The notes: generated from the sequence alone by a model not told the origin. A stretch of 25,509 bases of DNA from Flavicella sp964230805 (GCA_964230805.1 CAXRIA010000010.1:1-25509), one strand, 5' to 3'. Counted from the first letter of the stretch, positions 1 through 7,331 are shown. Numbers and translations: made by a program.

Positions 1-368
1 ACGAAAAAATTCGAAAAAACGAATTGCTAGGCCCCATTTTTCACAAGCACATCGCTGAAAATGAATGGGCCGCGCATCTAGAGAAGCTGACAGATTTTTG
101 GGAAACAAACTTATTCGGAATCGCAAAATTCAAAGGCAATCCAACAGCAAAACACATCAAAGTCGATAAATTACACAGTCACAAAATTGAACCAAACCAT
201 TTTGGCGTATGGCTGCAACTTTGGTTTGAGACCATTGACCAACGCTTCGAAGGTGAACTCGCAGACAAAGCAAAAGCATCTGCCCGAAAAATGGGTACGG
301 GTCAATATATCGCCATCTGGAACAATCGACCTGAAAATACAAAAACCAATCTGCTGCAAGGTGAATAA
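1..368 (+). CDS. Group III truncated haemoglobin, 5' partial
   Basis: The reading frame is open to the window edge (first full codon at base 3) and ends at TAA 366-368, so the N-terminus, including the expected helix-B tyrosine, lies outside. The visible part has the group III truncated globin pattern: ELLGPIF near the start, W and HL at the C/E helix region, FW, then HFGVWLQLW, where the His is the likely proximal haem ligand. These small cytoplasmic haem proteins bind O2 or NO and are generally linked to redox or nitrosative stress; the exact role is not known for this family. The missing part should be short, because family members are about 125-135 residues. A TTG at 24 gives an apparent start, but the homologous sequence continues upstream of it, so it is not the real start. 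The downstream gene is convergent. Confidence 0.85.
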   Translation, partial: EKIRKNELLGPIFHKHIAENEWAAHLEKLTDFWETNLFGIAKFKGNPTAKHIKVDKLHSHKIEPNHFGVWLQLWFETIDQRFEGELADKAKASARKMGTGQYIAIWNNRPENTKTNLLQGE

Positions 369-403
369 ATACAATCGCTTGTCATCACAATTTGAAAAAT
401 TAA

Positions 404-889
404 TCAGAAAATTTCACGTGAAGCATTCAGCATGAGCAAAAATATAATACTGATTACTAGTAAACCCAATCTCGGAACAATTTTTAATCTTAAATGCACT
501 TCAGCCAGTTTTTCATCATCACCTTCTTTTCCAAGACCAATTTTTCTTGCCAATCTGTTTTCCCTAAAAAAGTGAAATAACGTTAACATGATCCCCAAAC
601 TCCCTCCAATAAGAATTGACAACCCCCATTTACCATGCAGTAAGTTTTCCAAGTTTCCATTCGTCAGATAATACACCATAATCATTCCTGTGATGACCAC
701 CCCTGCAGATAGAACGGACGCCAAATGAAATATTTTAGGAAATATCGAAATCAAAAACGCTCTACGAAGGTCACCTTGAAATTTCGATAAGACAGGGATT
801 AGTATGATGTTTATAACGAAAACTTCACCAATCCATAAAGCACCAGATAAGACATGTATTGTTCGAATAATTGGGAATAAATTTTCCAT
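404..889 (-). CDS. CopD-like integral membrane protein
   Basis: 161 residues with four hydrophobic spans (about 5-33, 44-73, 87-108 and 138-156). The N-terminus IHVLSGALWIGEVF resembles the CopD / DUF2269-type membrane domain, in which a conserved His in the first helix is followed by a W-x-G segment. Further histidines at 55, 85, 106 and 132 could ligate haem or metal, which is inference from the fold class. The start ATG (887-889) sits directly before the first helix. It converges on the truncated haemoglobin gene and is divergent from katG across a 319-base gap, so it is probably a single-gene unit. The substrate is unknown. Assignment to a particular CopD-like subfamily is uncertain; the membrane topology is clear. 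Confidence 0.6.
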   Translation of the reverse strand: MENLFPIIRTIHVLSGALWIGEVFVINIILIPVLSKFQGDLRRAFLISIFPKIFHLASVLSAGVVITGMIMVYYLTNGNLENLLHGKWGLSILIGGSLGIMLTLFHFFRENRLARKIGLGKEGDDEKLAEVHLRLKIVPRLGLLVISIIFLLMLNASREIF

Positions 890-1208
890 GCTATTTTATT
901 TAGATTAATTATAAATAATGAAATTAAATAAAAATACTCAAAAGAAACAACATGCGTATGTTTTTTGGGAAAGCGAACAAGAAGCAAAGGTTCATAAAAC
1001 AGAAACAGTATAGAAACAACTAGTGTATTATTCATACTATTTTATAGACCTCCTCTAAAAGCCAAACCTATTTAATATAATTTGTAAAAACAGCTTCATC
1101 TTTTCCACACCTATCTCTTTATTTCTCCCTTTTATTACAATGCTCTTTAACAAGTTTTAATATTGGCCTACCTTTTTCTGTCAATTCAATCCACAAAACC
1201 GTATTCAC
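890..1208. other. Intergenic region between divergent genes
   Basis: This 319-base, strongly AT-rich gap separates the CopD-like gene (minus) from katG (plus) and must hold both promoters. I see no convincing gene. A 74-codon open frame on the minus strand (811-1035) overlaps the CopD-like gene and has no recognisable features. A weak -7-like element TACCTTTT at 1169-1176 could serve katG, but no matching TTG lies 19 bases upstream, so I do not call it as a promoter. Confidence 0.5.
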
Positions 1209-1265
1209 ATGACAGCAATCAAAAAAACGACCTCGTTGTTCTTATATTCTACAAACAAAAAAGTA

Positions 1266-3551
1266 ATGAATAAAATAATAGCATTCGGTATTGCTTCTTT
1301 TCTCGTATTGGTAGCCTGTAATAGTAAAAACGAACATGATATGAAAAAAAATGACGGAAAGTGTCCTTTCGATTTTGACAAAGGACACCAAAAAGAACAA
1401 GTCTCAATCGTTAAAAAAAATAAGGATTGGTGGCCTAACAAATTAAATTTAGACATTCTCAGCCAAAATTCGGAATTATCGAATCCTTTGGACAAAACAT
1501 TTAATTATAAACAAGCATTTCAACAATTAGATTACGCCCAACTGAAAAAAGATATCGCGAAGGTCTTGACAAACTCACAAGACTGGTGGCCTGCCGATTA
1601 TGGACATTACGGTCCTTTAATGATTCGAATGGCTTGGCATAGTGCAGGCACCTACAGAACGGGTGATGGCCGAGGAGGTACTCGTATGGGAATACAACGT
1701 TTTGCACCGCAAAATAGTTGGCCAGACAATGGAAACCTCGACAAAGCGAGACGATTGTTATGGCCCATAAAACAAAAGTATGGCCAACAGATTTCTTGGG
1801 CAGATTTAATGATTTTAACAGGAAATGTTGCCTTAGAATCTATGGGCTTCAAAACAATCGGATTTGCAGGGGGTAGAGCTGATGTTTGGGAAGCCCAAGA
1901 AGACATCTATTGGGGGCCAGAGGGAAATTGGTTGGCATCTCGAAGATTGAACGAAGCTGGTGAATTGGATTTAACCATTGAAAACCCATTAGCCGCCGTA
2001 CAAATGGGGTTAATTTATGTGAACCCAGAGGGACCTAATGGCAATCCAGATCCCATAGCCTCTGCTAAAAATATTCGAATCGCTTTCGATCGAATGGGCA
2101 TGAATGATGAAGAAACCGTAGCCTTAATCGCTGGTGGGCATTCCTTCGGAAAAACCCACGGAGCAGGACCCGCCGATCATGTAGGAGATTCACCAGAAGC
2201 AGCCTCTATTGAAGAACAAGGATTGGGCTGGAAAAGCACTTACAAATCAGGAAAAGGTAAAGACGCGATTACCTCTGGCTTAGAGGTTATTTGGACACCA
2301 ACCCCCACCCGATGGAGTCATTCTTTTTTACAATTATTAATGAGCAATGAATGGGAGTTGACAAAAAGTCCAGCAGGAGCGCACCAATGGGTAAGCAAAA
2401 GCACAGCCGAAATATTGCCCGATGCTTTTGACAAAGACAAAAGACACAGGGCAACAATGTTAACCTCTGATTTGGCTTTAAAATTTGACCCTGCCTACAA
2501 AGAAGTATGTCAAAAGTTTATCGACGAACCTTTGTCTTTCGATCAAGCCTTTGCCAATGCTTGGTTTAAATTGACACACAGAGACATGGGACCAAAAACT
2601 ACATATTTAGGCTCCGATATTCCAAAAGAAACTTTCTTGTGGCAAGATCCCATTCCTGTTAGAGACTACGATTTAATTACCCAATCAGACGTTCATAAAT
2701 TAAAACAAGAGATCTTAAAATCAGGTATCCCACAAAATCAATTAATTGAAACCGCATGGGCATCTGCTTCATCTTACAGAAACTCTGACAGAAGAGGTGG
2801 CGCCAATGGTGCCCGCATCCGATTAAAACCTCAAATTGATTGGGAGGCGAACCATCCCGAACAACTAAAAAAAGTATTGGCAACTTACGAACAAATCCAA
2901 AAAAAATTCAATGCCAATTCTAGAAACAAAAAAGTTTCCATCGCCGATTTGATTGTATTGGGTGGCAATATTGCTATCGAGCAAGCTGCCAATGCTACTG
3001 GCTTCCGTATTTCAGTTCCTTTTTACCCCGGAAGAACAGATGCGACGCAAGAACAAACAGATATAGAATCATTTGCAGTACTGGAACCTATGGCAGATGG
3101 TTTTAGAAATTATCAAAGGAAAAAATACACGCTAACAACGGAAGAATTGTTAGTGGACAAAGCGCAACTTTTAAGCTTGACCGCACCAGAAATGACAGTA
3201 TTAGTCGGTGGTATGAGAGCGTTGAATGCCAATTTCGACGATTCAAGCAAAGGGATTTTAACAGACAATCCAGGCATGCTTACCAACGATTTCTTTGTGA
3301 ACCTTTTAGACATGGATACCTATTGGACTGCAACATCAGAAAACCATGTTGAATTTATAGGCAAAGATAGAATTACTGATAAAGAAAAATGGACCGCAAC
3401 AAGGGCAGATTTAATTTTTAGTTCGAATTCTGAACTCAGAGCTATCGCAGAGGTTTACGCAAGTAATGATGCCAAAGAAAAATTTGTAAAAGACTTTGTG
3501 CAAGCTTGGACAAAAGTCATGAACCTAGATCGTTTTGATTTGAAAAATTAA
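1266..3551 (+). CDS. katG: Catalase-peroxidase KatG with lipoprotein signal peptide
   Basis: Bifunctional haem enzyme that disproportionates H2O2 and oxidises donors. The frame extends up to an ATG at 1209, but ATG 1266 is preferred because it begins a compact lipoprotein signal: MNK, a hydrophobic core, then LVAC with Cys18. The mature protein would be lipidated and exported, whereas most KatG enzymes are cytoplasmic. Numbering from 1266, the distal site R121-W124-H125 is present (RMAWHSAGTYR), and the Trp-Tyr-Met adduct residues are W124, Y251 (GLIYVNPEGPNGNPDP) and M277 (RMGMND). The proximal His292 lies in GGHSFGKTHGAG, and the proximal Trp350 in TPTRWSHS. The second, haem-free peroxidase-like domain follows HRDMGPKTTYLG and runs to the end. 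At 761 residues it is full length (usual about 720-750) plus the signal. The SDR gene starts 48 bases after the stop and may be co-transcribed. Confidence 0.95.
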   Translation: MNKIIAFGIASFLVLVACNSKNEHDMKKNDGKCPFDFDKGHQKEQVSIVKKNKDWWPNKLNLDILSQNSELSNPLDKTFNYKQAFQQLDYAQLKKDIAKVLTNSQDWWPADYGHYGPLMIRMAWHSAGTYRTGDGRGGTRMGIQRFAPQNSWPDNGNLDKARRLLWPIKQKYGQQISWADLMILTGNVALESMGFKTIGFAGGRADVWEAQEDIYWGPEGNWLASRRLNEAGELDLTIENPLAAVQMGLIYVNPEGPNGNPDPIASAKNIRIAFDRMGMNDEETVALIAGGHSFGKTHGAGPADHVGDSPEAASIEEQGLGWKSTYKSGKGKDAITSGLEVIWTPTPTRWSHSFLQLLMSNEWELTKSPAGAHQWVSKSTAEILPDAFDKDKRHRATMLTSDLALKFDPAYKEVCQKFIDEPLSFDQAFANAWFKLTHRDMGPKTTYLGSDIPKETFLWQDPIPVRDYDLITQSDVHKLKQEILKSGIPQNQLIETAWASASSYRNSDRRGGANGARIRLKPQIDWEANHPEQLKKVLATYEQIQKKFNANSRNKKVSIADLIVLGGNIAIEQAANATGFRISVPFYPGRTDATQEQTDIESFAVLEPMADGFRNYQRKKYTLTTEELLVDKAQLLSLTAPEMTVLVGGMRALNANFDDSSKGILTDNPGMLTNDFFVNLLDMDTYWTATSENHVEFIGKDRITDKEKWTATRADLIFSSNSELRAIAEVYASNDAKEKFVKDFVQAWTKVMNLDRFDLKN

Positions 3552-3599
3552 AACACGAAACAAATTTAGCAACCATAAAAATTATAGTAATAAATCATT

Positions 3600-4346
3600 A
3601 TGAAAAAATTTGAAAAACAAACAGCCATCGTAATTGGGGGTACCAGTGGCATTGGAAATGCCACAGCAAATGCTTTGTTGGCGCACGGGGCCACGGTTCA
3701 TATCGTAGGAAGAAATATTGAAAAAGTAGCCGAGACTCCTCACCTTATCAAACACGCAGTAGATATTTCCAATACGGACGAGGTAAAATCCTTTGCAAAA
3801 GAAATCGAATCACTTGAAAACCTTGATTATTTGGTAAATGCTTCCGGTATTTTTGGCCCAAAACCATTTTTAGAACACACCATGGAAGATTATGATTCGT
3901 ACTTAGATTTAAACAGAGGTTTCTTTTTTATTACACAAAGTGCTGCTAAAAAAATGAAAAGCACAAAAGGCGGGGCTATTGTAAATGTAGGATCGATGTG
4001 GGCAAAACAAGCTGTCAAGGCCACACCCTCCTCAGCTTACTCTATGCAAAAAGCAGGCTTACACTCTTTGACACAACACCTCGCTATAGAACTAGCAGAT
4101 TACAATATAAGAGTAAATGCCGTATCGCCAGCAGTGGTGAATACACCTGTTTACCACGGCGTTTTTGGGGGAAAAGAAGAAGCCCATAACGCCTTACAGA
4201 ACTTTCATGAATTCCATCCCATTGGAAGAAATGGAACACCCTCTGATATTTCAGATGTTATCTTATTTCTACTCTCAGAAAAAGCATCCTGGATCACCGG
4301 TGCCATTTGGGATACCGATGGCGGTGTCATGGCAGGGAGAAATTAA
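3600..4346 (+). CDS. Short-chain dehydrogenase/reductase (SDR)
   Basis: 248 residues, the normal length for a classical SDR. The cofactor loop is GGTSGIG (residues 13-19). The NAG-type motif appears as NASG (80-83), and the catalytic tetrad is N105, S132, Y147 and K151 (YSMQK). The C-terminal WITGAIWDTDGGVMAGRN matches the usual 'TG..., D GG' ending of 3-oxoacyl-ACP reductase-like SDRs. It should be a cytoplasmic NAD(P)-dependent oxidoreductase; the substrate cannot be read from sequence. The arginine after the cofactor strand (VGRN, R38) suggests NADP preference. It lies 48 bases behind katG on the same strand and is followed by a hairpin with a T-run, so katG-SDR could be one transcript. 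FabG itself is less likely because no fatty-acid genes are nearby. Confidence 0.88.
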   Translation: MKKFEKQTAIVIGGTSGIGNATANALLAHGATVHIVGRNIEKVAETPHLIKHAVDISNTDEVKSFAKEIESLENLDYLVNASGIFGPKPFLEHTMEDYDSYLDLNRGFFFITQSAAKKMKSTKGGAIVNVGSMWAKQAVKATPSSAYSMQKAGLHSLTQHLAIELADYNIRVNAVSPAVVNTPVYHGVFGGKEEAHNALQNFHEFHPIGRNGTPSDISDVILFLLSEKASWITGAIWDTDGGVMAGRN

Positions 4347-4371
4347 GCACATTGGACTTTGAAAAATACGC

Positions 4372-4405
4372 AGCTGAGGACTAATTTAAGCTCTCAGCTA
4401 TTTTT
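4372..4405 (+). terminator. Probable terminator after the SDR gene
   Basis: A perfect 7-bp stem (AGCTGAG 4372-4378 with CTCAGCT 4393-4399) around a 14-base loop is followed by ATTTTT. It lies 26 bases after the SDR stop codon. The stem is short and the loop large, so this is a moderate call. Confidence 0.5.
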
Positions 4406-4612
4406 GTTTGACTTCACGAAATCCTATTGTTACTCTCGACAACATATCACTTTAGACCTCCTTTTGGGATACCACCACCAAGAAAATAGGACAAATAAGC
4501 GCCTCCACAAATCGAGTATCATCGCAAACAAAAAAGAAAATAAAAATGAATTTCGTATATTTCGTAGATTATAAATTTGAAAAGTTCGCTTTTTACAAAC
4601 CTTTCTTTTCAA
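4406..4612. other. Intergenic region, promoter of the VanZ-like gene
   Basis: About 200 bases with no credible gene; short open frames here lack start context and homology. It ends with a -7 element at 4572-4579. Confidence 0.4.
4572..4579 (+). promoter_or_regulatory. Promoter -7 element for the VanZ-like/OB-fold pair
   Basis: TAAATTTG matches the Bacteroidota -7 consensus TANNTTTG exactly. The -33 region is only approximate (TTTCG at 4551-4555). Its position supports starting the next gene at 4613 or 4628 rather than at the TTG inside the element (4577). Confidence 0.5.
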
Positions 4613-4627
4613 ATGCAACCCCTATTT

Positions 4628-5074
4628 ATGCACAAAAAAAAACTATTTGGACATCTCTTAGCTCTCCTACTCGGAGGACTGATTTATATCTCATTTCGCA
4701 CAAAGAGCCTAGCCATGTTCCAATGGTTTGAATTCATTTCATTAGACACCTCCATCACTTCTATAAGAAGTATCACCATGCCTCTTGAGTCAAATTTACC
4801 TGACTGGTTTCTATTTTCATTCCCCGACGGTCTTTGGATTTTTTCCTACATCTCATTAATGCTATGGCTGTGGAAAAATGATCGGAATCCAACAACTATT
4901 TTTTGGATCTTTCTACTTCCTTCCATCGCAATAGCGTCTGAAGTTGGGCAATTATTACAACTGGTCCCTGGCACTTTTGACCTCGTAGACATTTTATTTT
5001 ACATACTGGGAACCTATATTCCATTCAAAATCTATAAACCCAATATACCAACCTTTCAAACCAACACAAAATGA
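4628..5074 (+). CDS. VanZ-like family membrane protein
   Basis: 148 residues from ATG 4628 (an in-frame ATG at 4613 is the alternative). Four hydrophobic segments are visible: after MHKKKLFGH, around the conserved LPDWFLFSFPDGLWIF, at TIFWIFLLPSIAIASEVGQ, and at the C-terminal LVDILFYILGTYI. The stretch SEVGQLLQLVPGTFDLVDIL corresponds to the VanZ-like signature (E...Q...PGR.FD..D...N..G), without the canonical Arg. VanZ gives low-level teicoplanin resistance in enterococci, but most VanZ-like proteins have no known function, and nothing here suggests glycopeptide resistance. The stop overlaps the next start by four bases (ATGA at 5071-5074), so the two genes are probably translationally coupled. 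Confidence 0.65.
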   Translation: MHKKKLFGHLLALLLGGLIYISFRTKSLAMFQWFEFISLDTSITSIRSITMPLESNLPDWFLFSFPDGLWIFSYISLMLWLWKNDRNPTTIFWIFLLPSIAIASEVGQLLQLVPGTFDLVDILFYILGTYIPFKIYKPNIPTFQTNTK

Positions 5075-5493
5075 ACCAAAAACTAAAACACCTCGCATCC
5101 CTAATTGTAGTTGCCATATTCATCGCCATCGCTTATGGAAGTGAAGATGAAAAAACAACGGAAAAAGCCATTGCAGCAGAAAAACCTGCCTTCAGCGTTT
5201 CTTCCAAGAAACTCTATGCCGACTATGATGCCAACGGCGTTGCCGCCGATGAAAAGTACAAAGACAAAGTGATTCGTGTTACAGGAAAAGTCACTACCAT
5301 TGATAGAGACATCATGGATAAAATTTACGTGACCTTAAAAGGAGACGAATACTTTGGAGATGTGCAGTGCTTTTTTGCGGAAGACCATACAAAAACAGCT
5401 TCAAAACTGTCAAAAGGACAACGAATCACGGTCAAAGGAAAATGCGAAGGAAAAATGATGAATGTCCTCTTAAAAGGATGCATCATCGAATAA
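5071..5493 (+). CDS. Exported OB-fold protein, tRNA_anti-like family
   Basis: 140 residues. An N-terminal hydrophobic segment (about 8-22) ends in AYGSEDE, giving a cleavable signal or an anchor; there is no lipobox cysteine. The mature part has the pattern of the tRNA_anti-like (OB-fold) family: KKLYADYDANGVAADEKYKDK, then VIRVTGKVTTID, a YVTLKGDEY strand, CFFAEDHTKTASKLSKGQRITVKGKCEG, and a final strand ending in GCIIE. Despite the name, such exported members have no proven nucleic-acid role, and their function is unknown. Two cysteines (in VQCFF and GKCEG) plus Cys136 could form a disulfide outside the cytoplasm. The gene overlaps the VanZ-like gene by four bases and is followed by a strong terminator. 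Confidence 0.75.
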   Translation: MNQKLKHLASLIVVAIFIAIAYGSEDEKTTEKAIAAEKPAFSVSSKKLYADYDANGVAADEKYKDKVIRVTGKVTTIDRDIMDKIYVTLKGDEYFGDVQCFFAEDHTKTASKLSKGQRITVKGKCEGKMMNVLLKGCIIE

Positions 5494-5538
5494 TCACGCA
5501 TCAAACTTTATGCTTTAAACTCTGAGATTAACAGCCAT

Positions 5539-5573
5539 AAAAAAGTCCTTCCAAAAGAAGGACTTTTTTATTT
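5539..5573 (+). terminator. Intrinsic terminator
   Basis: Perfect 13-bp stem (5539-5551 with 5557-5569, core AAGTCCTTC/GAAGGACTT), 5-base loop and a T-run. It lies 46 bases after the OB-fold gene. Confidence 0.85.
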
Positions 5574-5642
5574 TCCCCAACGAGCCAAATTTTTTTACCT
5601 GTTTCGACAGAAAACACTGGTTCAATAAATTCACAAAATTCA

Positions 5643-5672
5643 TTGAGATTACGATTTACTTGTTTAATTTTA
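5643..5672 (+). promoter_or_regulatory. Promoter of the 5698 membrane protein
   Basis: TTG at 5643-5645, a 19-base spacer, then TAATTTTA at 5665-5672. This differs from TTG-N19-TANNTTTG only at the last base. The start codon follows 25 bases later. Confidence 0.55.
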
Positions 5673-5697
5673 GCACCCACTACTTAATGGAAAACCT

Positions 5698-6297
5698 ATG
5701 AACAAAATCGCTACCTACTTTTTAGAACTCCTGATTTTAATTTTTGTGATGATTATACCTCCCTTATTCGTTTGGATGGACATTACAATTTTAAAAAACA
5801 ACTTGTCTGAATACTCATTCACCGAATTTGCGCAGGAATTTTTTGTATTCGCTTCCTTTCTCGTTCTATTTTTAAGAGCCTCTAAAAGCTTGGACAAAAA
5901 AGGTTTTTTTACGCTACTTTCCGGCTTGTTCCTTGTCATGTTTGTCAGAGAAGGAGATTATTTTTTAGATAAAATCATGGATGGACTTTGGCAGATTTTA
6001 GCAATCAGTGTTTTTTTAATTTCAATCTATATCGCGAATAAACACAAGCATACCATTCTTCCCGCGCTTTCGTCTTATTGGAATACAAGAGGCTTTGGTT
6101 ACCTCGCTATCGGTTTATTGACTGTCTTGTTGTTTAGTCGCATCTTTGGAACCGGGAACTTATGGAGAGCCATTTTAATGGAAAATTATACCAATCTATT
6201 TAAAACCGCCATTCAAGAGGGCCTTGAATTGTTCGGATATGCCATCACTTTTTATGGCGTTCTTTGTATCTCAAAAAAACCAAGCAGTTCCGAATAG
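5698..6297 (+). CDS. Multi-pass membrane protein of unknown function
   Basis: I do not recognise this 199-residue protein. It has about six hydrophobic spans (roughly residues 5-26, 44-60, 70-83, 96-113, 131-150 and 175-193). Charged residues placed within or next to the helices (REGDYFLDK around 83-91; QEGLELFGY around 174-182) could line a channel or bind a ligand. The start ATG at 5698 follows a good promoter at the right distance, and a hairpin terminator lies downstream, so it is a monocistronic unit. It is a normal-looking gene in composition. Neither neighbour informs on its job. Confidence 0.7.
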   Translation: MNKIATYFLELLILIFVMIIPPLFVWMDITILKNNLSEYSFTEFAQEFFVFASFLVLFLRASKSLDKKGFFTLLSGLFLVMFVREGDYFLDKIMDGLWQILAISVFLISIYIANKHKHTILPALSSYWNTRGFGYLAIGLLTVLLFSRIFGTGNLWRAILMENYTNLFKTAIQEGLELFGYAITFYGVLCISKKPSSSE

Positions 6298-6364
6298 AAC
6301 CATTGATCGTATAAAAAGGAAACTCTGAACACACTCAAAATACACTCCTTTTTTTAGTAAAAAC

Positions 6365-6398
6365 AAAAAAGTCCCTCTAAAATAGAAGGACTTTTTTT
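6365..6398. terminator. Bidirectional terminator between convergent genes
   Basis: AAAAAAGTCC (6365-6374) pairs with GGACTTTTTT (6388-6397), and an inner TCT/AGA extension leaves one C-A mismatch. A and T runs on both flanks let it end both the 5698 gene (plus) and the HTH gene pair (minus). A weaker stem, AAAAAGGA/TCCTTTTT, lies just upstream at about 6313-6354. Confidence 0.75.
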
Positions 6399-6443
6399 GT
6401 GGTCGTACGAGACACAACCCTAGCATTTTATCAAGAATTTTAC

Positions 6444-6665
6444 TTACGCATGATGATGTTTGTTTTCATCTTCTTCAGCAAATAAAAACAGCGCTTCTAT
6501 GGTTGTTTTAAACAGCTTTGCTAGTTTAAAAGCCGTAGGTAAACTTGGGTCAAATTTCCCCTTTTCAATTGCATTCACTGCTTGCCTTGAAATTCCAATG
6601 AACCCAGCTAGCGCTTCTTGCGTTAACTTGTGACTTTTTCTTAATTCCTTGACCTTATTTCTCAT
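6444..6665 (-). CDS. Small XRE-family HTH transcriptional regulator
   Basis: 73 residues, almost entirely a Cro/C1-type helix-turn-helix (residues about 3-58). The pattern LRKSHKLTQEALAGFIGISRQAVNAIEKGKFDPSL is typical of the compact YgzD-like group, followed by a short acidic, His-containing tail (ending KHHHA). It is likely to bind DNA as a dimer. Its ATG overlaps the stop of the upstream membrane-protein gene by four bases (6662-6665), so the two are translationally coupled. Pairs of this kind (small XRE regulator with a short multi-pass membrane protein) are common in bacteria, and the regulator usually controls its own operon. The signal sensed is unknown. Confidence 0.88.
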   Translation of the reverse strand: MRNKVKELRKSHKLTQEALAGFIGISRQAVNAIEKGKFDPSLPTAFKLAKLFKTTIEALFLFAEEDENKHHHA

Positions 6666-7048
6666 TCGTATTTTTTAGAAATAAAAATAGCAGAAAATAT
6701 ATACGTTAAAGCTGAAAAAAATACCAAGTGATGCACTCGAAGTTCAAATTTTAGCAAGCCTGACTGATACAACCCAATAGACAAAAGGCCTATAAAAATC
6801 GTAAGAAATAACGTCAAAGCGATGGCATTTAACTGAACCGTTTTTTGAAATTCATCGTAACTATCAAACAGGTTTTTATTTGCATACAACATGGCTATGA
6901 TCAAAACAAAATTTAGGAGTGCAGCCATAACGGTCATTGCTGTATTTTCCCATAATTCCTTCGGTCCTAGTACTAAAATTGCAAAGCTTATTAACCATGT
7001 AAATGTCCATATTAGTACACTTTTATTATGTCTTACTTGTTGTTTCAT
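6662..7048 (-). CDS. Four-helix membrane protein paired with the HTH regulator
   Basis: 128 residues with four clear hydrophobic helices (about 11-28, 37-55, 73-94 and 106-123). The loop between helices 2 and 3 (ANKNLFDSYDEFQKTVQLNA) is polar and probably cytoplasmic. The size and partner resemble the DUF2178-like membrane proteins that accompany YgzD-type regulators, but I cannot confirm the family. It is first in a two-gene operon and overlaps the regulator start by four bases. The promoter region just upstream carries a perfect -7 element and several dyads. It might sense a membrane signal or act as an anti-regulator; that is inference from the pairing. Confidence 0.7.
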   Translation of the reverse strand: MKQQVRHNKSVLIWTFTWLISFAILVLGPKELWENTAMTVMAALLNFVLIIAMLYANKNLFDSYDEFQKTVQLNAIALTLFLTIFIGLLSIGLYQSGLLKFELRVHHLVFFSALTYIFSAIFISKKYE

Positions 7049-7056
7049 AATTGTAT

Positions 7057-7078
7057 TTTGTAATGTTTACCTTACAAA
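7057..7078. promoter_or_regulatory. Candidate operator, 22-bp dyad over the promoter
   Basis: TTTGTAA-N8-TTACAAA is a perfect 7-bp inverted repeat overlapping the -7 element (7075-7082) of the membrane-protein/HTH operon. That is a plausible repression site for the encoded HTH protein. Confidence 0.5.
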
Positions 7079-7082
7079 TATA
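7075..7082 (-). promoter_or_regulatory. Promoter -7 element of the membrane protein/HTH operon
   Basis: Read on the minus strand this is TATATTTG, an exact match to TANNTTTG, 26 bases before the ATG at 7048. The -33 position carries TTTAC (7102-7106) rather than TTG, so basal activity may be weak or regulated. Confidence 0.6.
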
Positions 7083-7146
7083 CTATAAAAAAACATTAAA
7101 TGTAAAGTTTTATTTACTTTTTCACGACTTCTATTTGCATGAACAA

Positions 7147-7168
7147 AAGTGAAAAAGAAAGTTCACTT
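7147..7168. repeat. Second 22-bp dyad upstream of the regulator operon
   Basis: AAGTGAA-N8-TTCACTT, again two perfect 7-bp arms with an 8-base spacer, but a different arm sequence from the 7057-7078 dyad. CTTTTTCAC (7117-7125) can also pair with GTGAAAAAG (7149-7157). A small palindrome ACATTAAATGT lies at 7093-7103. Confidence 0.45.
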
Positions 7169-7222
7169 CATCTATGATTCAAAAAGAAAGGATTCCAACC
7201 CATAAAAAAAGGGAATTGCAAA

Positions 7223-7254
7223 AAAATAAGCCCTTGAAATCAAGGGCTTATTTT
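7223..7254 (-). terminator. Terminator of tRNA-Asp
   Basis: Perfect 14-bp stem (7223-7236 with 7241-7254, core AAGCCCTTG/CAAGGGCTT) with loop AAAT. A T-run follows on the minus strand. It starts 4 bases after the tRNA 3' end. Confidence 0.85.
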
Positions 7255-7257
7255 GAG

Positions 7258-7331
7258 CGGTCTGGACGGGACTCGAACCCGCGACCCCCTGCGTGACAGG
7301 CAGGTATTCTAACCAGCTGAACTACCAGACC
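7258..7331 (-). tRNA. tRNA-Asp (anticodon GTC)
   Basis: A 74-base cloverleaf. The acceptor stem is GGTCTGG/CCAGACC, the D-arm contains GTTCAGCTGGTTAGAAT, and the anticodon arm is CCTGC-CTGTCAC-GCAGG with anticodon GTC. The T-arm contains GGTTCGAGTCC, and the discriminator base is G, as expected for Asp. The CCA end is not encoded (CTC follows instead), so it is added after transcription. It has its own promoter (7379-7408) and terminator (7223-7254) and is therefore a stand-alone transcription unit. I see no attachment-site duplication of its 3' end within the window. Confidence 0.97.

Noticed and set aside
811..1035. 74-codon open frame on the minus strand
   Set aside because: It overlaps the start of the CopD-like gene in another frame and has a composition driven by AT-rich DNA, with no recognisable domain.
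1209..1265. Longer N-terminus for KatG from ATG 1209
   Set aside because: It would place 19 polar residues ahead of an otherwise ideal lipoprotein signal; the ATG at 1266 is the better start.
4628..5074. VanZ-like gene as a glycopeptide resistance gene
   Set aside because: No vanHAX or VanRS genes are present; VanZ-like membrane proteins are widespread and mostly of unknown role.
7258..7331. tRNA-Asp as an integration site for a mobile element
   Set aside because: No integrase gene or second copy of the tRNA 3' end is present in the window, and both flanks are ordinary chromosomal genes.
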